A stretch of DNA of 64,000 bases from Streptomyces sp. Je 1-369. GTDB lineage: Bacteria > Actinomycetota > Actinomycetes > Streptomycetales > Streptomycetaceae. Every line of letters starts with the position of its first letter. Within the stretch, counting starts at the first letter, position 1. Shown here piece after piece: positions 42,516 through 51,924 of this stretch. The notes beneath the pieces were generated by a model. That model made no database searches and was not told where the DNA came from. It saw only the letters and a list, made by a program, of their open reading frames with translations. A program made the position numbers and the translations under genes. The stretch covers positions 525,448-589,447 of the forward strand of contig NZ_CP101750.1 of the NCBI RefSeq assembly GCF_026810505.1, written 5' to 3'.

Positions 42516-44237
42516 TCAGAACAAGAAGTAGCGCTGCGCCAGCGGCAGCTCCGCGGCCGGTGACGGTTCCACCAGTTCTCCGTCGATCGTGACCGCGAAG
42601 CTGTCCGCCGCGACCTCGACCCGGGGCAGCGCGTCGTTCTCCCGCATGTCGGCCTTGCTGCGCCCCCGCGTGGAGCGGATCGCCGCGAACGGCTTGTCCA
42701 GGCCGAGGCGTTCGGGCAGGCCGTCGTCGAGGGCCGACTGCGTCACGAAGTTGACCGAGTTGAGGGCCGGGGCCCTGCCGTGTGCCCCGTACATGCGTCG
42801 GGGCAGGACCGGCTGCGGGGTCGGGATGGAGGCGTTCGCGTCGCCCATCTGCGCGTAGGCGATCTGGCCGCCCTTGAGGACGAGCTGCGGCTTGACGCCG
42901 AAGAACGCCGGTTCCCACAGGACGAGGTCGGCGAGTTTGCCGGGCTCGACCGAGCCGAGCTCGTGGTCGATGCCCTGGGCGACGGCCGCGTTGATCGTGT
43001 ATTTGGCGACATAGCGACGTGCGCGGCGGTTGTCGGCGCGGGTGTCCCCCGGCAGGAATCCGCGGCGTCGCTTCATCACGTGCGCGGTCTGCCACGTACG
43101 CATGATCACTTCACCGATGCGCCCCATGGCCTGGGAGTCCGACGACATGATCGAGATGGCGCCGAGGTCGTGGAGGATGTCCTCCGCCCCGATCGTGGTG
43201 GGCCGGATGCGGGACTCGGCGAAGGCGAGGTCCTCGGGGACGGCCGGGTTGAGGTGGTGGCAGACCATCAGCATGTCGAGGTGTTCCTCGACGGTGTTGA
43301 CGGTGTGCGGCCGGGTGGGGTTGGTGGAGCTCGGCAGCATGTTGGGCAGCGAGACCGCCGTGATCATGTCGGGGGCGTGCCCGCCGCCCGCGCCCTCGAC
43401 GTGGAAGGCGTGGAGCGTGCGCCCCGCGACGGCGTCGAAGGTGGCGTCGATGAAGCCCGCCTCGTTCAACGTGTCGGTGTGGACGGCGAGCTGGGCGCCG
43501 GTCTCCTCGCAGACGTTCAGGCAGGCGTCGATGGTGGCGGGCGTCGCGCCCCAGTCCTCGTGGATCTTGAAGCTGACGGCGCCGGCGCGGAGCTGGGCAT
43601 GCATCGACTCGGCGTTGACCGTGTTGCCCTTGCCCAGGAAGCCGATGTTGACCGGGCTGGACTCCAGCGCCGCGAACATCCGGGACAGGTGCCAGGCGCC
43701 GGGCGTGATGGTCGTCGCCTTGCTGCCCTCGGCGGGGCCCGTGCCGCCGCCGAAGAGCGTGGTGACACCGGAGGCCAGCGCCTCGTCGACGATGGTCGGC
43801 GAGATGAAGTGGATGTGGGTGTCGATGCCGCCCGCGGTGAGGATCTTGCCGTTGCCCGCGATGACCTCGGTCTCGGGGCCGATGACGAGATCGGGGTGGA
43901 CGCCGTCCATGGTGTCCGGGTTGCCGGACTTGCCGATGCCGGTGACGCGGCCGTCGCGGATGCCTATGTCGGCCTTGACGATGCCCCAGTGGTCGATGAC
44001 GACGGCGCCGGTGATGACGGTGTCGGGCGCGCCTTCGGCTCGGGTGGTGCGGGACTGGCCCATCGACTCGCGGATGACCTTGCCGCCGCCGAACACGGAC
44101 TCGTCGCCGGATCGGCCGGGTCCGCCGGAGCGGTCCTCCTCGATCTCGATCAGGAGGTCGGTGTCGGCGAGCCGGATCCGGTCGCCGGTCGTGGGGCCGA
44201 ACAGATCGGCGTAGGCGGCACGGGACAGTTCAGGCAT
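42516..44237 (-). CDS. ureC: Urease alpha subunit
   Basis: The 573-residue catalytic subunit that hydrolyses urea at a di-nickel centre. Metal and catalytic residues are present: His141 and His143 in DTHIH, carbamylated Lys224 in FKIHEDWG, His253 in HTDTLNE, His279 in [14 protein letters not shown], the flap M-V-C-H-H-L-N-P and Asp in SSDSQAMGR. Length is typical. GGAGGTG precedes ATG 44237, which lies inside the end of ureB (eight-base overlap). Confidence 0.98.
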   Translation of the reverse strand: MPELSRAAYADLFGPTTGDRIRLADTDLLIEIEEDRSGGPGRSGDESVFGGGKVIRESMGQSRTTRAEGAPDTVITGAVVIDHWGIVKADIGIRDGRVTGIGKSGNPDTMDGVHPDLVIGPETEVIAGNGKILTAGGIDTHIHFISPTIVDEALASGVTTLFGGGTGPAEGSKATTITPGAWHLSRMFAALESSPVNIGFLGKGNTVNAESMHAQLRAGAVSFKIHEDWGATPATIDACLNVCEETGAQLAVHTDTLNEAGFIDATFDAVAGRTLHAFHVEGAGGGHAPDMITAVSLPNMLPSSTNPTRPHTVNTVEEHLDMLMVCHHLNPAVPEDLAFAESRIRPTTIGAEDILHDLGAISIMSSDSQAMGRIGEVIMRTWQTAHVMKRRRGFLPGDTRADNRRARRYVAKYTINAAVAQGIDHELGSVEPGKLADLVLWEPAFFGVKPQLVLKGGQIAYAQMGDANASIPTPQPVLPRRMYGAHGRAPALNSVNFVTQSALDDGLPERLGLDKPFAAIRSTRGRSKADMRENDALPRVEVAADSFAVTIDGELVEPSPAAELPLAQRYFLF

Positions 44238-44574
44238 CGAGGGCACCTCCGGTCTCGCCGCGCAGACCGGGCACGACACGCTTCCCGGCCAGCGGGACGA
44301 GTTCGACGTCGACGGGGATTCCGGGCTCGAAGCGCACGGCGGTTCCCGCGGCGATGTTCAGCCGCTTTCCGTGTGCGGCGCCGCGGTCGAAGTCAAGACC
44401 CGGGTTGGCCTCGGCGAAGTGGTAGTGGGAGCCGACCTGGACGGGCCGGTCGGCGGCGTTGAGGACGGTGAGGCGGGTGACCTCGCGGCCCTCGTTGTAG
44501 GGGACGGGCTCGTCAGCGAAGAGGATCTCTCCGGGGATCAGCCCTCGTCCCGTGCCGTGCGGAGCGGCATGCAT
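44230..44574 (-). CDS. ureB: Urease beta subunit
   Basis: A 114-residue structural subunit. [53 protein letters not shown] and [30 protein letters not shown] are the full family pattern. It starts 16 bases after ureA and overlaps ureC, so the three structural genes are coupled. Confidence 0.97.
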   Translation of the reverse strand: MHAAPHGTGRGLIPGEILFADEPVPYNEGREVTRLTVLNAADRPVQVGSHYHFAEANPGLDFDRGAAHGKRLNIAAGTAVRFEPGIPVDVELVPLAGKRVVPGLRGETGGALDA

Positions 44575-44590
44575 GCGGCGCGAACTCCCG

Positions 44591-44893
<303 letters not shown>

Positions 44894-44966
44894 GGTTCCC
44901 ACCTCACAGTCCTCGGTCCGAACCATGCGGGGTCCGGCTGCCGCGGCCACCGCGACGGATATAGAT

Positions 44967-44982
44967 GTAACACACAGCGAAC
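44967..44982. promoter_or_regulatory. Candidate GlnR box upstream of ureA
   Basis: GTAAC-ACACAG-CGAAC fits the GlnR half-site pair gTnAC-n6-GaAAC with two mismatches. On the ureA strand the nearby CTATAT could be a -10. Streptomycete urease genes are known GlnR targets, which supports the call; binding here is inferred. Confidence 0.45.
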
Positions 44983-45000
44983 GTGCGCGATCTTGCGCAC
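44983..45000. promoter_or_regulatory. Inverted repeat next to the GlnR-like site
   Basis: GTGCGC (44983-44988) and GCGCAC (44995-45000) around GATCTT, directly adjoining the GlnR-like box. It may be a second regulator site in the urease promoter. The span 45001-45250 has no recognisable gene. Confidence 0.4.
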
Positions 45001-45253
45001 CCTGGATAGAAAAACCGCTGGTGGCGTGGCACGGGAGGGTAGTTGGGAGGAGTTTCAACGAGGTTAACCAGTCGTTGACCATCGCATGACGGTCTGCTGG
45101 GCTGCGCCATACCTGTCGATGCCCTGGGCAACTTTTCTACGCTGTGAGCGCAGCTCAAGGAGTACGTGGAACCGTTACGTCGCGCGGGGCCGCGGTGCCG
45201 GAGCGGGCGCCACGTCCATGTCGCGTTCGAACCGCGGTGTTCCGCCGCGATGC

Positions 45254-45420
45254 CGAACCGCGCGCGGCGGCTGTCGGAGGAGATGCTCGCGTTGCACACG
45301 GGGCGGAGCAAGGAGCAGATCGGCGCGGACATCGAGCGGGACAAGATCCTCGACGCCCCCGGCCGCCCTGGAGTACGGCCTCGTGGACCGGATCACTCCT
45401 AGGGCCTGCGTCGGGAGACG
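45254..45420 (+). pseudogene. ClpP protease C-terminal remnant with frameshift
   Basis: [31 protein letters not shown] matches the C-terminal region of Clp protease proteolytic subunits (E-E-M-L-x-x-H-T-G...D-I-E-R-D). The next family block, [13 protein letters not shown], is found immediately after but in another frame, so the gene is frameshifted near 45357. No catalytic Ser or His region is left upstream. Confidence 0.65.
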
Positions 45421-45443
45421 TCGCTCGCCGCCCGCGACCCGAG

Positions 45444-45764
45444 GTGATCCCGCCGATACCGCCGCCCGAACCGCCGCCACTGCCCGCGCCGACCCGCGCC
45501 GAGGGAGAACTGGTCGACCGTTACCTCGAGGTCGTCGACCTGCTCGGCCGGATCAATCCGGCCCGCGCCGAGCACACCTACGGCGGGCTGCGCGCCGCCC
45601 AGGCCCTCGTCGGCCGGGCGGGTGCCCTGCGCGACGCGCCGGCCCTCATGCACCAGCTGGGCGAGAGTGAAGTGCACGCGCCGACGCTCGCCCGGGCGCT
45701 GCGCGTCCTCGACGGGGAGCGCCGGGCCGAAGGAGTCACCGTGCCGCCCCCGCGCGGCGGCTGA
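45444..45764 (+). CDS. Hypothetical protein with Pro-rich N-terminus
   Basis: GTG 45444 opens a 106-residue frame: a Pro/Glu-rich start (VIPPIPPPEPPPLPAPTRAEGE) then a helical domain, LVDRYLEVVDLLGRINPARAEHTYGGLRAAQALVGRAGALRDAPALMHQLGESEVHAPTLARALRVLDGERR. Third-position GC supports coding. The start is uncertain because there is no clear ribosome site and the frame is open upstream through the ClpP remnant. I do not recognise the family. Confidence 0.5.
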   Translation: MIPPIPPPEPPPLPAPTRAEGELVDRYLEVVDLLGRINPARAEHTYGGLRAAQALVGRAGALRDAPALMHQLGESEVHAPTLARALRVLDGERRAEGVTVPPPRGG

Positions 45765-46072
45765 GACACCGTCGGCCGACCGCGTCCTTCGACACCCCGA
45801 CGTCCGGGGCCACTTCGAAACGGACCAGTCGGGCTACCCCGGACGGCGTACGAACAGGTCCTTCTTCGCAGGGGTGCAAGTTGCGTTCTGCGAGTACAGC
45901 ACTGGCGGAATTAGGTATTCCGCTGCTGGTCGAGCGGTCGTCGGACCACCCGGCCGGGGACCGATTCCGGCAGTGTCCACCTGAACAGGTCAGTCGTGAG
46001 GAGCCTCACAAAACGCCGTTTCGGCTCGGTTTTTCGACCCATCTCGGGTCAAGATCCCTTCCGACGACAAGC

Positions 46073-46091
46073 CCCCGCCACAACGGCGGGG
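46073..46091 (+). other. Hairpin upstream of the c-di-AMP riboswitch
   Basis: CCCCGCC (46073-46079) pairs with GGCGGGG (46085-46091) over five bases. It lies about 13 bases before the aptamer. Role unknown. Confidence 0.45.
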
Positions 46092-46103
46092 CGGTCCGGG
46101 CGG

Positions 46104-46287
46104 ACGCCGAGTCCTGCCGCCACCCGGATGACCGGTCGACATCTGTGCAACGGCAGGAGTGGAGGACCCAGGTACGACGGGCCCGTCCGGGAAGTCCGGA
46201 CGACGCCCTTGGGGTGAAGCCGCAGAGCACGACGCGGCCGGGCATCTTCGCCTGCCCGAACCCGACAGGTCATCTTTCACAGGCGGC
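46104..46287 (+). promoter_or_regulatory. Cyclic di-AMP riboswitch (ydaO/yuaA type)
   Basis: The conserved ydaO blocks appear in order on the + strand: a 5' stem strand with GCCGAGTCC (46106-46114), GGAGGACCCAGG (about 46160-46172), CTTGGGGTGAAGCCGC (about 46208-46223), CGAACCCGACAGGTCAT (about 46257-46273), and the closing AGGCGG. The 5' CGCC and 3' GGCG close the P1 helix. It ends about 17 bases before the NlpC/P60 start. In Streptomyces such elements precede cell-wall hydrolase genes and switch them off at high c-di-AMP. The leader 45765-46103 before it contains no gene. Confidence 0.85.
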
Positions 46288-46303
46288 TGACGAAGGGTTG
46301 CGC

Positions 46304-46777
46304 ATGACCGCGCTGAATCATGTTCCGTCGCTGCTCACCAGGACCGGTGCCGCATCGGTCCTCACGCTCGCCGTCGTAGGCGGCACCGTCGTGGCCCCCG
46401 GGCTCACGTCGGAGGCCCAGGCAGCCACCCACGGGACGAAGGCGCTCAAGATCGCGGCGTCCAAGAAGGGCTCCCCGTACGGCTACGGCTCGGCGGGACC
46501 CAACCGGTTCGACTGCTCGGGGCTGACGCTCTACTCGTTCAAGAAGACGGGCAAGAAGCTGCCGCGCACCGCCGCCGCGCAGTACAACAAGACCAAGCAC
46601 GTCTCCCGGTCCAAGCGGACCCGCGGCGACCTGGTGTTCTTCCACTCCGGTCGGAACGTCTACCACGTCGGGATCTACGCGGGTAACAACCGCATCTGGC
46701 ACGCTCCCAAGAGGGGGGCCGTGGTGCGCCTGGAGAAGATCTGGTCCAACAGCGTCTGGTACGGCAGGGTCCGCTGA
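46304..46777 (+). CDS. Secreted NlpC/P60 family cell-wall hydrolase
   Basis: A 157-residue secreted endopeptidase that cuts peptide stems of peptidoglycan. Residues 1-40 are a signal peptide ending SEAQAATHG. The catalytic Cys lies in NRFDCSGLTLYSF, the His in NVYHVGIYAGNN, and the third residue in WHAPKRG. There is no SH3 or LysM domain, so it is a minimal enzyme. GAAGGG precedes ATG 46304. It is controlled by the c-di-AMP riboswitch just upstream. Confidence 0.93.
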   Translation: MTALNHVPSLLTRTGAASVLTLAVVGGTVVAPGLTSEAQAATHGTKALKIAASKKGSPYGYGSAGPNRFDCSGLTLYSFKKTGKKLPRTAAAQYNKTKHVSRSKRTRGDLVFFHSGRNVYHVGIYAGNNRIWHAPKRGAVVRLEKIWSNSVWYGRVR

Positions 46778-46858
46778 CCCACCGCGGCCGGTCCGGCGCG
46801 CGCCACGCACCGTCAGGTGCCGGTGCGTGGAGTGCGCCGACGGGGATACCCGTACGGG

Positions 46859-47431
46859 ATGTCCGACGACTATGCCTGTACCGCCCGCAACGAAACACCG
46901 CTGGAGCGCGCCGACCGCAACTTCGCGGAGCTGCTCCAGGAGCTGAGGGTGACGCAGACGGGCGTTCAGATCCTCTTCGCCTTTCTGCTCACCCTCGCCT
47001 TCAGCCCGCGCTTTCCCTCGCTGGACGCGGTGCAGCGCGGCACCTACGTCACGACGCTGCTGCTCGCGGTGCTCGCGGCGGCGCTGTTCACGGCGCCCGC
47101 CGCGCTGCACCGCTCGCTCTTCCAGCAGCGGGCCAAGCCGCTCATCGTGCGGGTGTCGTCCCGGCTCGCCGCCGTCGGGCTCGGCGTGCTGGTCCTGACA
47201 CTCGCCGGTTCGGTGCTGCTCGTCGTCGATGTGACGTCAGGGCGGACCGAGGGACTCCTCGCGGGCGTGTGGACGCTGCTGGTGTGCGTCGGGCTGTGGG
47301 GCGTACTGCCACGGCTCGCGCGACGTCCCCTGGCGCGCGTCGAGGCCGCACTCGTTGAGGAGCCGGACGCCCGGCCGTCGGGGGCCCGCGGCGGAGCTCC
47401 GCGCCCGATGCGCAGGGAGCGGTGCCGGTAG
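46859..47431 (+). CDS. DUF6328 family membrane protein
   Basis: A 190-residue protein with about four membrane helices. NFAELLQELRVTQTGVQILFAFLLTLAFSPRF is the family signature at the start of the membrane part, and HRSLFQQRAKPLIVRVSSRLAAVGLGVLVLTLAGSVLLVVDV follows. The C-terminal tail is basic and cytoplasmic. Function unknown. The ATG at 46859 is preferred over an earlier start by the family N-terminus. Ends 46 bases before a convergent regulatory ATPase. Confidence 0.78.
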   Translation: MSDDYACTARNETPLERADRNFAELLQELRVTQTGVQILFAFLLTLAFSPRFPSLDAVQRGTYVTTLLLAVLAAALFTAPAALHRSLFQQRAKPLIVRVSSRLAAVGLGVLVLTLAGSVLLVVDVTSGRTEGLLAGVWTLLVCVGLWGVLPRLARRPLARVEAALVEEPDARPSGARGGAPRPMRRERCR

Positions 47432-47477
47432 CGCGCGACGCTGCGCGGCGGCCGTCCCACGGTCAGTGGGTGGCCGG

Positions 47478-47930
47478 TCAGTGGGTGGCGTCGCGAGGGG
47501 TGCGCCGGACCGGGGCACGCCAGGGCAGCGCGATCCACACGGTCTTGCCTCCCTCGTCGGTGGGGCTGACCGAGAGCCTGCCGCCGCATTCGGCGGCCAG
47601 CCAGCGAATGATCACCATGCCGCGGCCGTTGTCCTGCTGGACGGCTGCGGGGAGGCGCTTGGGGTAGCGCGGATGGCTGTCGGTGACGCCGATCCGCAAG
47701 TGCTCGTCACGGTCGAGTTCGACGTCGACCGTGAAGGTGGGCGACTGTCCCAGGGTGTGCTGCACTGCGTTCGTGGCGAGTTCCGAGACGATGAGTCTGA
47801 TCGTGTCGGCCACCTCGGCGTCACCGGGCAGGCCCCATTCCGCGAGCACGCGCGAGACGTACTTCCGGGCGGCGGGCACCGAAGCAGGATCGCTCGGCAG
47901 GGTGACGGAGGCTTCCTGGTGGTCTGCCAT
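47478..47930 (-). CDS. RsbW/SpoIIAB-like anti-sigma-type ATPase
   Basis: A 150-residue histidine-kinase-like ATPase. ELATNAVQHT is the N box, VTDSHPRYP the G1 equivalent, and DNGRGMVIIRWLAAE the G2 box. Such single-domain proteins are common in Streptomyces near helix-turn-helix/DUF397 pairs, and many act in development or antibiotic control. The target here is unknown. It is divergent from the HTH gene, with a 272-base gap. Confidence 0.88.
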   Translation of the reverse strand: MADHQEASVTLPSDPASVPAARKYVSRVLAEWGLPGDAEVADTIRLIVSELATNAVQHTLGQSPTFTVDVELDRDEHLRIGVTDSHPRYPKRLPAAVQQDNGRGMVIIRWLAAECGGRLSVSPTDEGGKTVWIALPWRAPVRRTPRDATH

Positions 47931-48202
47931 GGCGGCGCTGTCCCTTTCCCACCGGGACCGGTCTCCGACCCGCGGCGGATGACTCGAGGACAGTCCCGGA
48001 CTGGTGCTTCGCGCCAGCCTGCCACTCCTTGGCCGGTCACGGGTGGCGATCCACCGAGATGTGCATATATCTGTCGCTCGAAGCGGTGAACTCTGCTACG
48101 GCAGACCGTATTTGGGCGGGAGACCGGTACTTCCTCTAATCTCGCCTACTGCCCCGCCCCGCCGCTGGGAAATCCGGCGGCTCCGTCCGGAAGGAGACGG
48201 GC
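47931..48202. promoter_or_regulatory. Divergent promoter region of the ATPase and HTH genes
   Basis: It contains the perfect dyad TCTGC-TACG-GCAGA (48092-48105) and the AT-rich GCATATATCTG at 48063-48073. One of these probably contains the HTH regulator site. No gene. Confidence 0.45.
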
Positions 48203-49066
48203 ATGCAGTACGGCCCCGCGGTGCGCCGTCGTCAGCTCGGTGCCGAACTGCGCGCACTGCGTGTGCAAGCGGGACTCACGAGCAGCCAGGCCGCCGCTCG
48301 GGCCGGCTGGCACCAGTCCAAAGTGAGTCGCATCGAGACGGGCCGCAGCGGCGTGAAGGCCGCCGACGTGCGACTACTCCTGGAGGTGTACCAGGTACAG
48401 GACCCGCAGCTCAGCGACCTGCTCATAGCGTTCACCGGCGCCGACGACCCGGGGGCGGGGCGCCACCACTGGTGGAAGGCGTACCGCGATCTGCTGCCCG
48501 CGACCTATCGGGATTTCATCAGCCTGGAGTCGCAGGCCAGTTGGATGCGCACGCTCGAGACCACCGTGGTGCCCGGCCTGTTGCAGACACCCGCGTACGC
48601 GCGTGCGGTGACCCGGGCCGCGCTCGGCGGGCTGCCGGAGAAGCAGGTCGACGCGCTGGTCGAGGTCCGGCTCGCCCGTCAGGACGTGCTGCGCGCGGAT
48701 CCGCCGCTGCGTCTGCACGTGGTCATGGACGAGGCGGTGCTGCGACGGCCGGTGGGCGGGCCTGAGGTCCTCGCCGAACAGTTGCAACGGCTACGACAGG
48801 CATCCCTTCTGCCTCATGTCGAGCTACAGGTACTGCCGTTCACCGCAGGTGAGCATGTGGGCCTGATCGGTTCTTTCGTTATTTTTTCATTTCCGGACAT
48901 TGCCGATCTGGATGTGGTTGTTCTCGACCATTTGACGAGTAGCCTCTACCTCGAACGGAAAGAAGACCTCCAGGCTTACTCGGAGGCCTACTTGTCCCTT
49001 CAAGTAAAAGCGCTCTCAGCCGAGGACTCAACGGAATTCATCGCCGGGCTATGCGACGGCGCGTAA
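48203..49066 (+). CDS. XRE family regulator with DUF5753
   Basis: A 287-residue protein. The helix-turn-helix is RRRQLGAELRALRVQAGLTSSQAAARAGWHQSKVSRIETGRSGVKAADVRLLLEVYQ (about residues 8-65). The rest is the DUF5753 domain (SLESQASWMRTLETTVVPGLLQTPAYARAV, ARQDVLRADPPLRLHVVMDEAVLRRPVG) that pairs with DUF397 proteins. GGAAGGAG precedes the ATG. It forms an operon with the DUF397 gene nine bases downstream. Relatives include WhiJ-type developmental regulators. Confidence 0.9.
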   Translation: MQYGPAVRRRQLGAELRALRVQAGLTSSQAAARAGWHQSKVSRIETGRSGVKAADVRLLLEVYQVQDPQLSDLLIAFTGADDPGAGRHHWWKAYRDLLPATYRDFISLESQASWMRTLETTVVPGLLQTPAYARAVTRAALGGLPEKQVDALVEVRLARQDVLRADPPLRLHVVMDEAVLRRPVGGPEVLAEQLQRLRQASLLPHVELQVLPFTAGEHVGLIGSFVIFSFPDIADLDVVVLDHLTSSLYLERKEDLQAYSEAYLSLQVKALSAEDSTEFIAGLCDGA

Positions 49067-49075
49067 GGAGGCACC

Positions 49076-49300
49076 ATGACCGCACTGCCTCGGTACGTAC
49101 CTTCCAGCACGACACTTCGAGGTGCGCGGTGGCAGCGCAGCAGTTTCAGCAACGGAATGAACAACTGCGTCGAGGCCGCCACCCTCGACTCGGGTCCGCT
49201 GACCGGCCTGTGCGCCGTGCGTGACTCGAAGAACACGGCAGGGCCCGCCCTGCTCATCTCCCCCGGCCCCTGGGAGTCGTTCCTCAACAGCCTCCGGTAG
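49076..49300 (+). CDS. DUF397 family small protein
   Basis: A 74-residue protein with the family pattern GARWQRSSFSNGMNNCVEAATLDSGPLTGLCAVRDSKNTAGPALLISPGPWESFL. In characterised pairs the DUF397 partner modulates the HTH/DUF5753 protein. GGAGG precedes ATG 49076. It closes the operon. Confidence 0.9.
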   Translation: MTALPRYVPSSTTLRGARWQRSSFSNGMNNCVEAATLDSGPLTGLCAVRDSKNTAGPALLISPGPWESFLNSLR

Positions 49301-49332
49301 GCGTTTCCCGGCCCCGGGCGGGGCCCGGCACG

Positions 49333-50586
49333 CTATCGGTGCGCACTGCGGCTGATCAACCGTACGGCACCGGCGATCTGTGCGTCGGTGAGGTCCGCGC
49401 GGGCGGTCAGCCGCAGCCTCGAGATACCGTCCGGCACCGACGGCGGCCTGAAGCACCCCACGGCCAGGCCCGCTGCCCGGCAGTCCGCCGCCCACTGGAC
49501 GGCCCGCTCCGCGGACGGCGCGCGCACGGAGACGACGGCGGCGTCGGGACGAACCGCCGAGAGCCCCTCGGCCGTGAGCCGCCGATGCAGCTCGGCCGCC
49601 ACCTCACGGGCCCGCGCGGCACGTTCGGGCTCACGGCGCAGCAGGCGCAGGGCGGCGAGCGCGGCACCGGCCGCGGCGGGCGCCAGACCCGTGTCGAAGA
49701 TGAAGGTGCGGGCCGCGTTCACCAGGTGCTCGATGACACCGGCGGGGCCCAGCACGGCGCCGCCCTGGCTGCCGAGGGACTTGGAGAGCGTGAGGGTGGC
49801 CACCACGTCGTCCGCTCCCGCGAGCCCCGCGGCGTGCGGCGCGCCACGGCCGCCGTCACCGAGCACGCCGAGACCGTGGGCGTCGTCGACGATGAGCCCC
49901 GCCCCGAACTCCCGGCAGGCGGCGGCCGATGCGGCGAGCGGCGCCATGTCGCCGTCCACCGAGAACACCGAGTCGGACACCAGGACGGCGGGCCCGTCGT
50001 GGGCGTCCAGCGTCTTGCGCACCGCGTCGGGATCGGCGTGCGGCACCACCTGGGTCGTCCCGCGCGCGAGCCGGCATCCGTCGATCAGGGACGCGTGGTT
50101 GCCCGCGTCGGAGACGATCAGCGTGCCGTGCGGGGCGAGCGCGGTGACGGCGGCGAGGTTCGCCGCGTAGCCGGAGGAGAAGACGAGGGCCGCCTCGAAG
50201 CCGCAGAACCCGGCGAGCTCCCGCTCCAGTTCGGCGTGCAGCTCCGTGGAGCCGGTGACGAGCCGCGAGCCGGTCGCTCCGCCGCCCCAGCGCCGGGCCG
50301 CGGCGGCCGCGCCCTCGACGACCTCGGGGTGCCGGGTCAGGCCGAGGTAGTCGTTGCCCGCCAGGTCGAGGAGCCCGTCGGGGTCCGCGGGGCGCGGGCG
50401 CAGGGTGCGGACGAGTCCGGCGTCCGCGCGCAGCCGCGCCTGTTCGCCGAGCCAGCCGAACGCCGCGCGCGACGCCGTGCTCGAAGTCTCGATCGAAGTC
50501 GCGTGCGACGTCACGTCCGGCGCTGTTCCCAGCGCTGCGCCCGGCGCTGAGGACGCGCCCGTCAGGGGGTGCCTGTTTGTAGACAT
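49333..50586 (-). CDS. bioF: 8-amino-7-oxononanoate synthase
   Basis: A 417-residue PLP enzyme that joins pimeloyl-ACP/CoA and alanine. [38 protein letters not shown] and the PLP lysine in [11 protein letters not shown] are present. The first 40 residues are extra and low-complexity. ATG 50586 has no ribosome site, but a -10-like TAGGGT lies seven bases upstream on its strand, so a leaderless start is plausible. It is divergent from bioB, with a palindrome between. Confidence 0.93.
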   Translation of the reverse strand: MSTNRHPLTGASSAPGAALGTAPDVTSHATSIETSSTASRAAFGWLGEQARLRADAGLVRTLRPRPADPDGLLDLAGNDYLGLTRHPEVVEGAAAAARRWGGGATGSRLVTGSTELHAELERELAGFCGFEAALVFSSGYAANLAAVTALAPHGTLIVSDAGNHASLIDGCRLARGTTQVVPHADPDAVRKTLDAHDGPAVLVSDSVFSVDGDMAPLAASAAACREFGAGLIVDDAHGLGVLGDGGRGAPHAAGLAGADDVVATLTLSKSLGSQGGAVLGPAGVIEHLVNAARTFIFDTGLAPAAAGAALAALRLLRREPERAARAREVAAELHRRLTAEGLSAVRPDAAVVSVRAPSAERAVQWAADCRAAGLAVGCFRPPSVPDGISRLRLTARADLTDAQIAGAVRLISRSAHR

Positions 50587-50620
50587 TGCACAGACCCTAG
50601 CGGCCGGACCACCTGGCCAG

Positions 50621-50640
50621 GGTGTGGCAATACCCACACC
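50621..50640. promoter_or_regulatory. Perfect palindrome in the bioF/bioB divergent promoter
   Basis: GGTGTGGCAATACCCACACC: seven-base arms around CAATAC. It lies 35 bases upstream of the bioF start and 67 upstream of the bioB start. It does not look like a BioQ (TGAAC-n3-GTTAC) site, so another biotin regulator or a structural role must be considered. Confidence 0.6.
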
Positions 50641-50706
50641 TCAAACCGTTTCTGTTGTGCGAACTCTCCTTGGCCGGGGAGGCTGCCGTACGTAAGGATC
50701 AGCGCC

Positions 50707-51924
50707 ATGGACCTGCTGAACACGCTGGTGGACAAGGGGCTTCGGCGCGAGCTGCCGACCCGTGAAGAGGCGCTGGCCGTACTGGCCACCTCCGACGACG
50801 ATCTCCTGGACGTAGTGGCCGCCGCCGGGAAGGTGCGGCGGCACTGGTTCGGGCGACGGGTGAAACTCAACTATCTGGTCAACCTCAAGTCGGGCCTGTG
50901 CCCGGAGGACTGCTCGTACTGTTCGCAGCGCCTCGGCTCCAAGGCCGAGATCCTCAAGTACACCTGGCTGAAGCCCGACGAGGCCTCGCAGGCCGCCGCG
51001 GCCGGGGTCGCGGGCGGCGCGAAGCGGGTGTGCCTGGTCGCGAGCGGGCGCGGCCCGACCGACCGTGACGTGGACCGGGTGGCGCAGACCATCGCGGCGG
51101 TGAAGGAGCAGAACGAGGGCGTCGAGGTGTGCGCCTGCCTCGGTCTCCTCTCCGACGGACAGGCGGAGCGTCTGCGGGGCGCGGGCGCGGACGCGTACAA
51201 CCACAACCTCAACACGTCGGAAGCGACGTACGCGGACATCACCAAGACGCACACCTACGCCGACCGCGTCGACACCGTCCAGAAGGCGCACGCGGCGGGC
51301 CTGTCCGCCTGCTCGGGCCTGATCGCCGGCATGGGCGAGAAGGACGAGGACCTCGTCGACGTCGTCTTCTCGCTGCGGGAACTCGACGCGGACTCGGTGC
51401 CGGTCAACTTCCTGATCCCCTTCGAGGGCACGCCGCTGGCCAAGGAGTGGAACCTCACGCCTCAGCGCTGCCTGCGCATTCTCGCGATGGCCCGCTTCGT
51501 CTGCCCGGACATCGAGGTGCGCATCGCCGGTGGGCGCGAGGTGCATCTGCGTTCCCTGCAGCCGCTCGCCCTGAACATCGCCAACTCGATCTTCCTGGGC
51601 GACTACCTGACCAGCGAGGGCCAGGCGGGCAAGGACGACCTCGCGATGATCGCGGACGCGGGCTTCGAGGTCGAGGGCACGGACCAGGTGACGCTGCCGC
51701 AACACCGCTTCGACGCGGCAGCGGCTGCCCAGGTGGCGGGCTGCGGCTCGCACGGGGACGGTGGGTGCGGTGCGCACGAGGGCGGTGGGTGCGGGCCCTG
51801 CGGGTCCGCCGAGCCTGGCGCGGAACCGGTGGCCGAGGCCGTGGCGGAGCGCAACGAGGCGCGCACGGACCTGGTGGCGGTACGCCGCCGGGGCGCGGGA
51901 ACGGATCTGGCGCCCAATGCCTGA
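50707..51924 (+). CDS. bioB: Biotin synthase with Cys-rich C-terminal extension
   Basis: A 405-residue radical-SAM enzyme that inserts sulfur into dethiobiotin. The 4Fe-4S motif is CPEDCSYC (Cys65, 69 and 72). [51 protein letters not shown] follow and end the family core near residue 342. The last 63 residues are an addition that begins [18 protein letters not shown] and has four Cys (346, 354, 362 and 365) and two His. AAGGA precedes ATG 50707. bioA overlaps its end by eight bases. Confidence 0.95.
   Translation: MDLLNTLVDKGLRRELPTREEALAVLATSDDDLLDVVAAAGKVRRHWFGRRVKLNYLVNLKSGLCPEDCSYCSQRLGSKAEILKYTWLKPDEASQAAAAGVAGGAKRVCLVASGRGPTDRDVDRVAQTIAAVKEQNEGVEVCACLGLLSDGQAERLRGAGADAYNHNLNTSEATYADITKTHTYADRVDTVQKAHAAGLSACSGLIAGMGEKDEDLVDVVFSLRELDADSVPVNFLIPFEGTPLAKEWNLTPQRCLRILAMARFVCPDIEVRIAGGREVHLRSLQPLALNIANSIFLGDYLTSEGQAGKDDLAMIADAGFEVEGTDQVTLPQHRFDAAAAAQVAGCGSHGDGGCGAHEGGGCGPCGSAEPGAEPVAEAVAERNEARTDLVAVRRRGAGTDLAPNA

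Noticed and set aside
42780..44462. Plus-strand frame of 560 codons opposite ureC
   Set aside because: Shadow frame; ureC is unmistakable.
50621..50640. BioQ or BirA box in the biotin promoter
   Set aside because: The palindrome has GGTGTGG arms, unlike TGAAC-n3-GTTAC or the BirA operator, and no such regulator gene is in the window.
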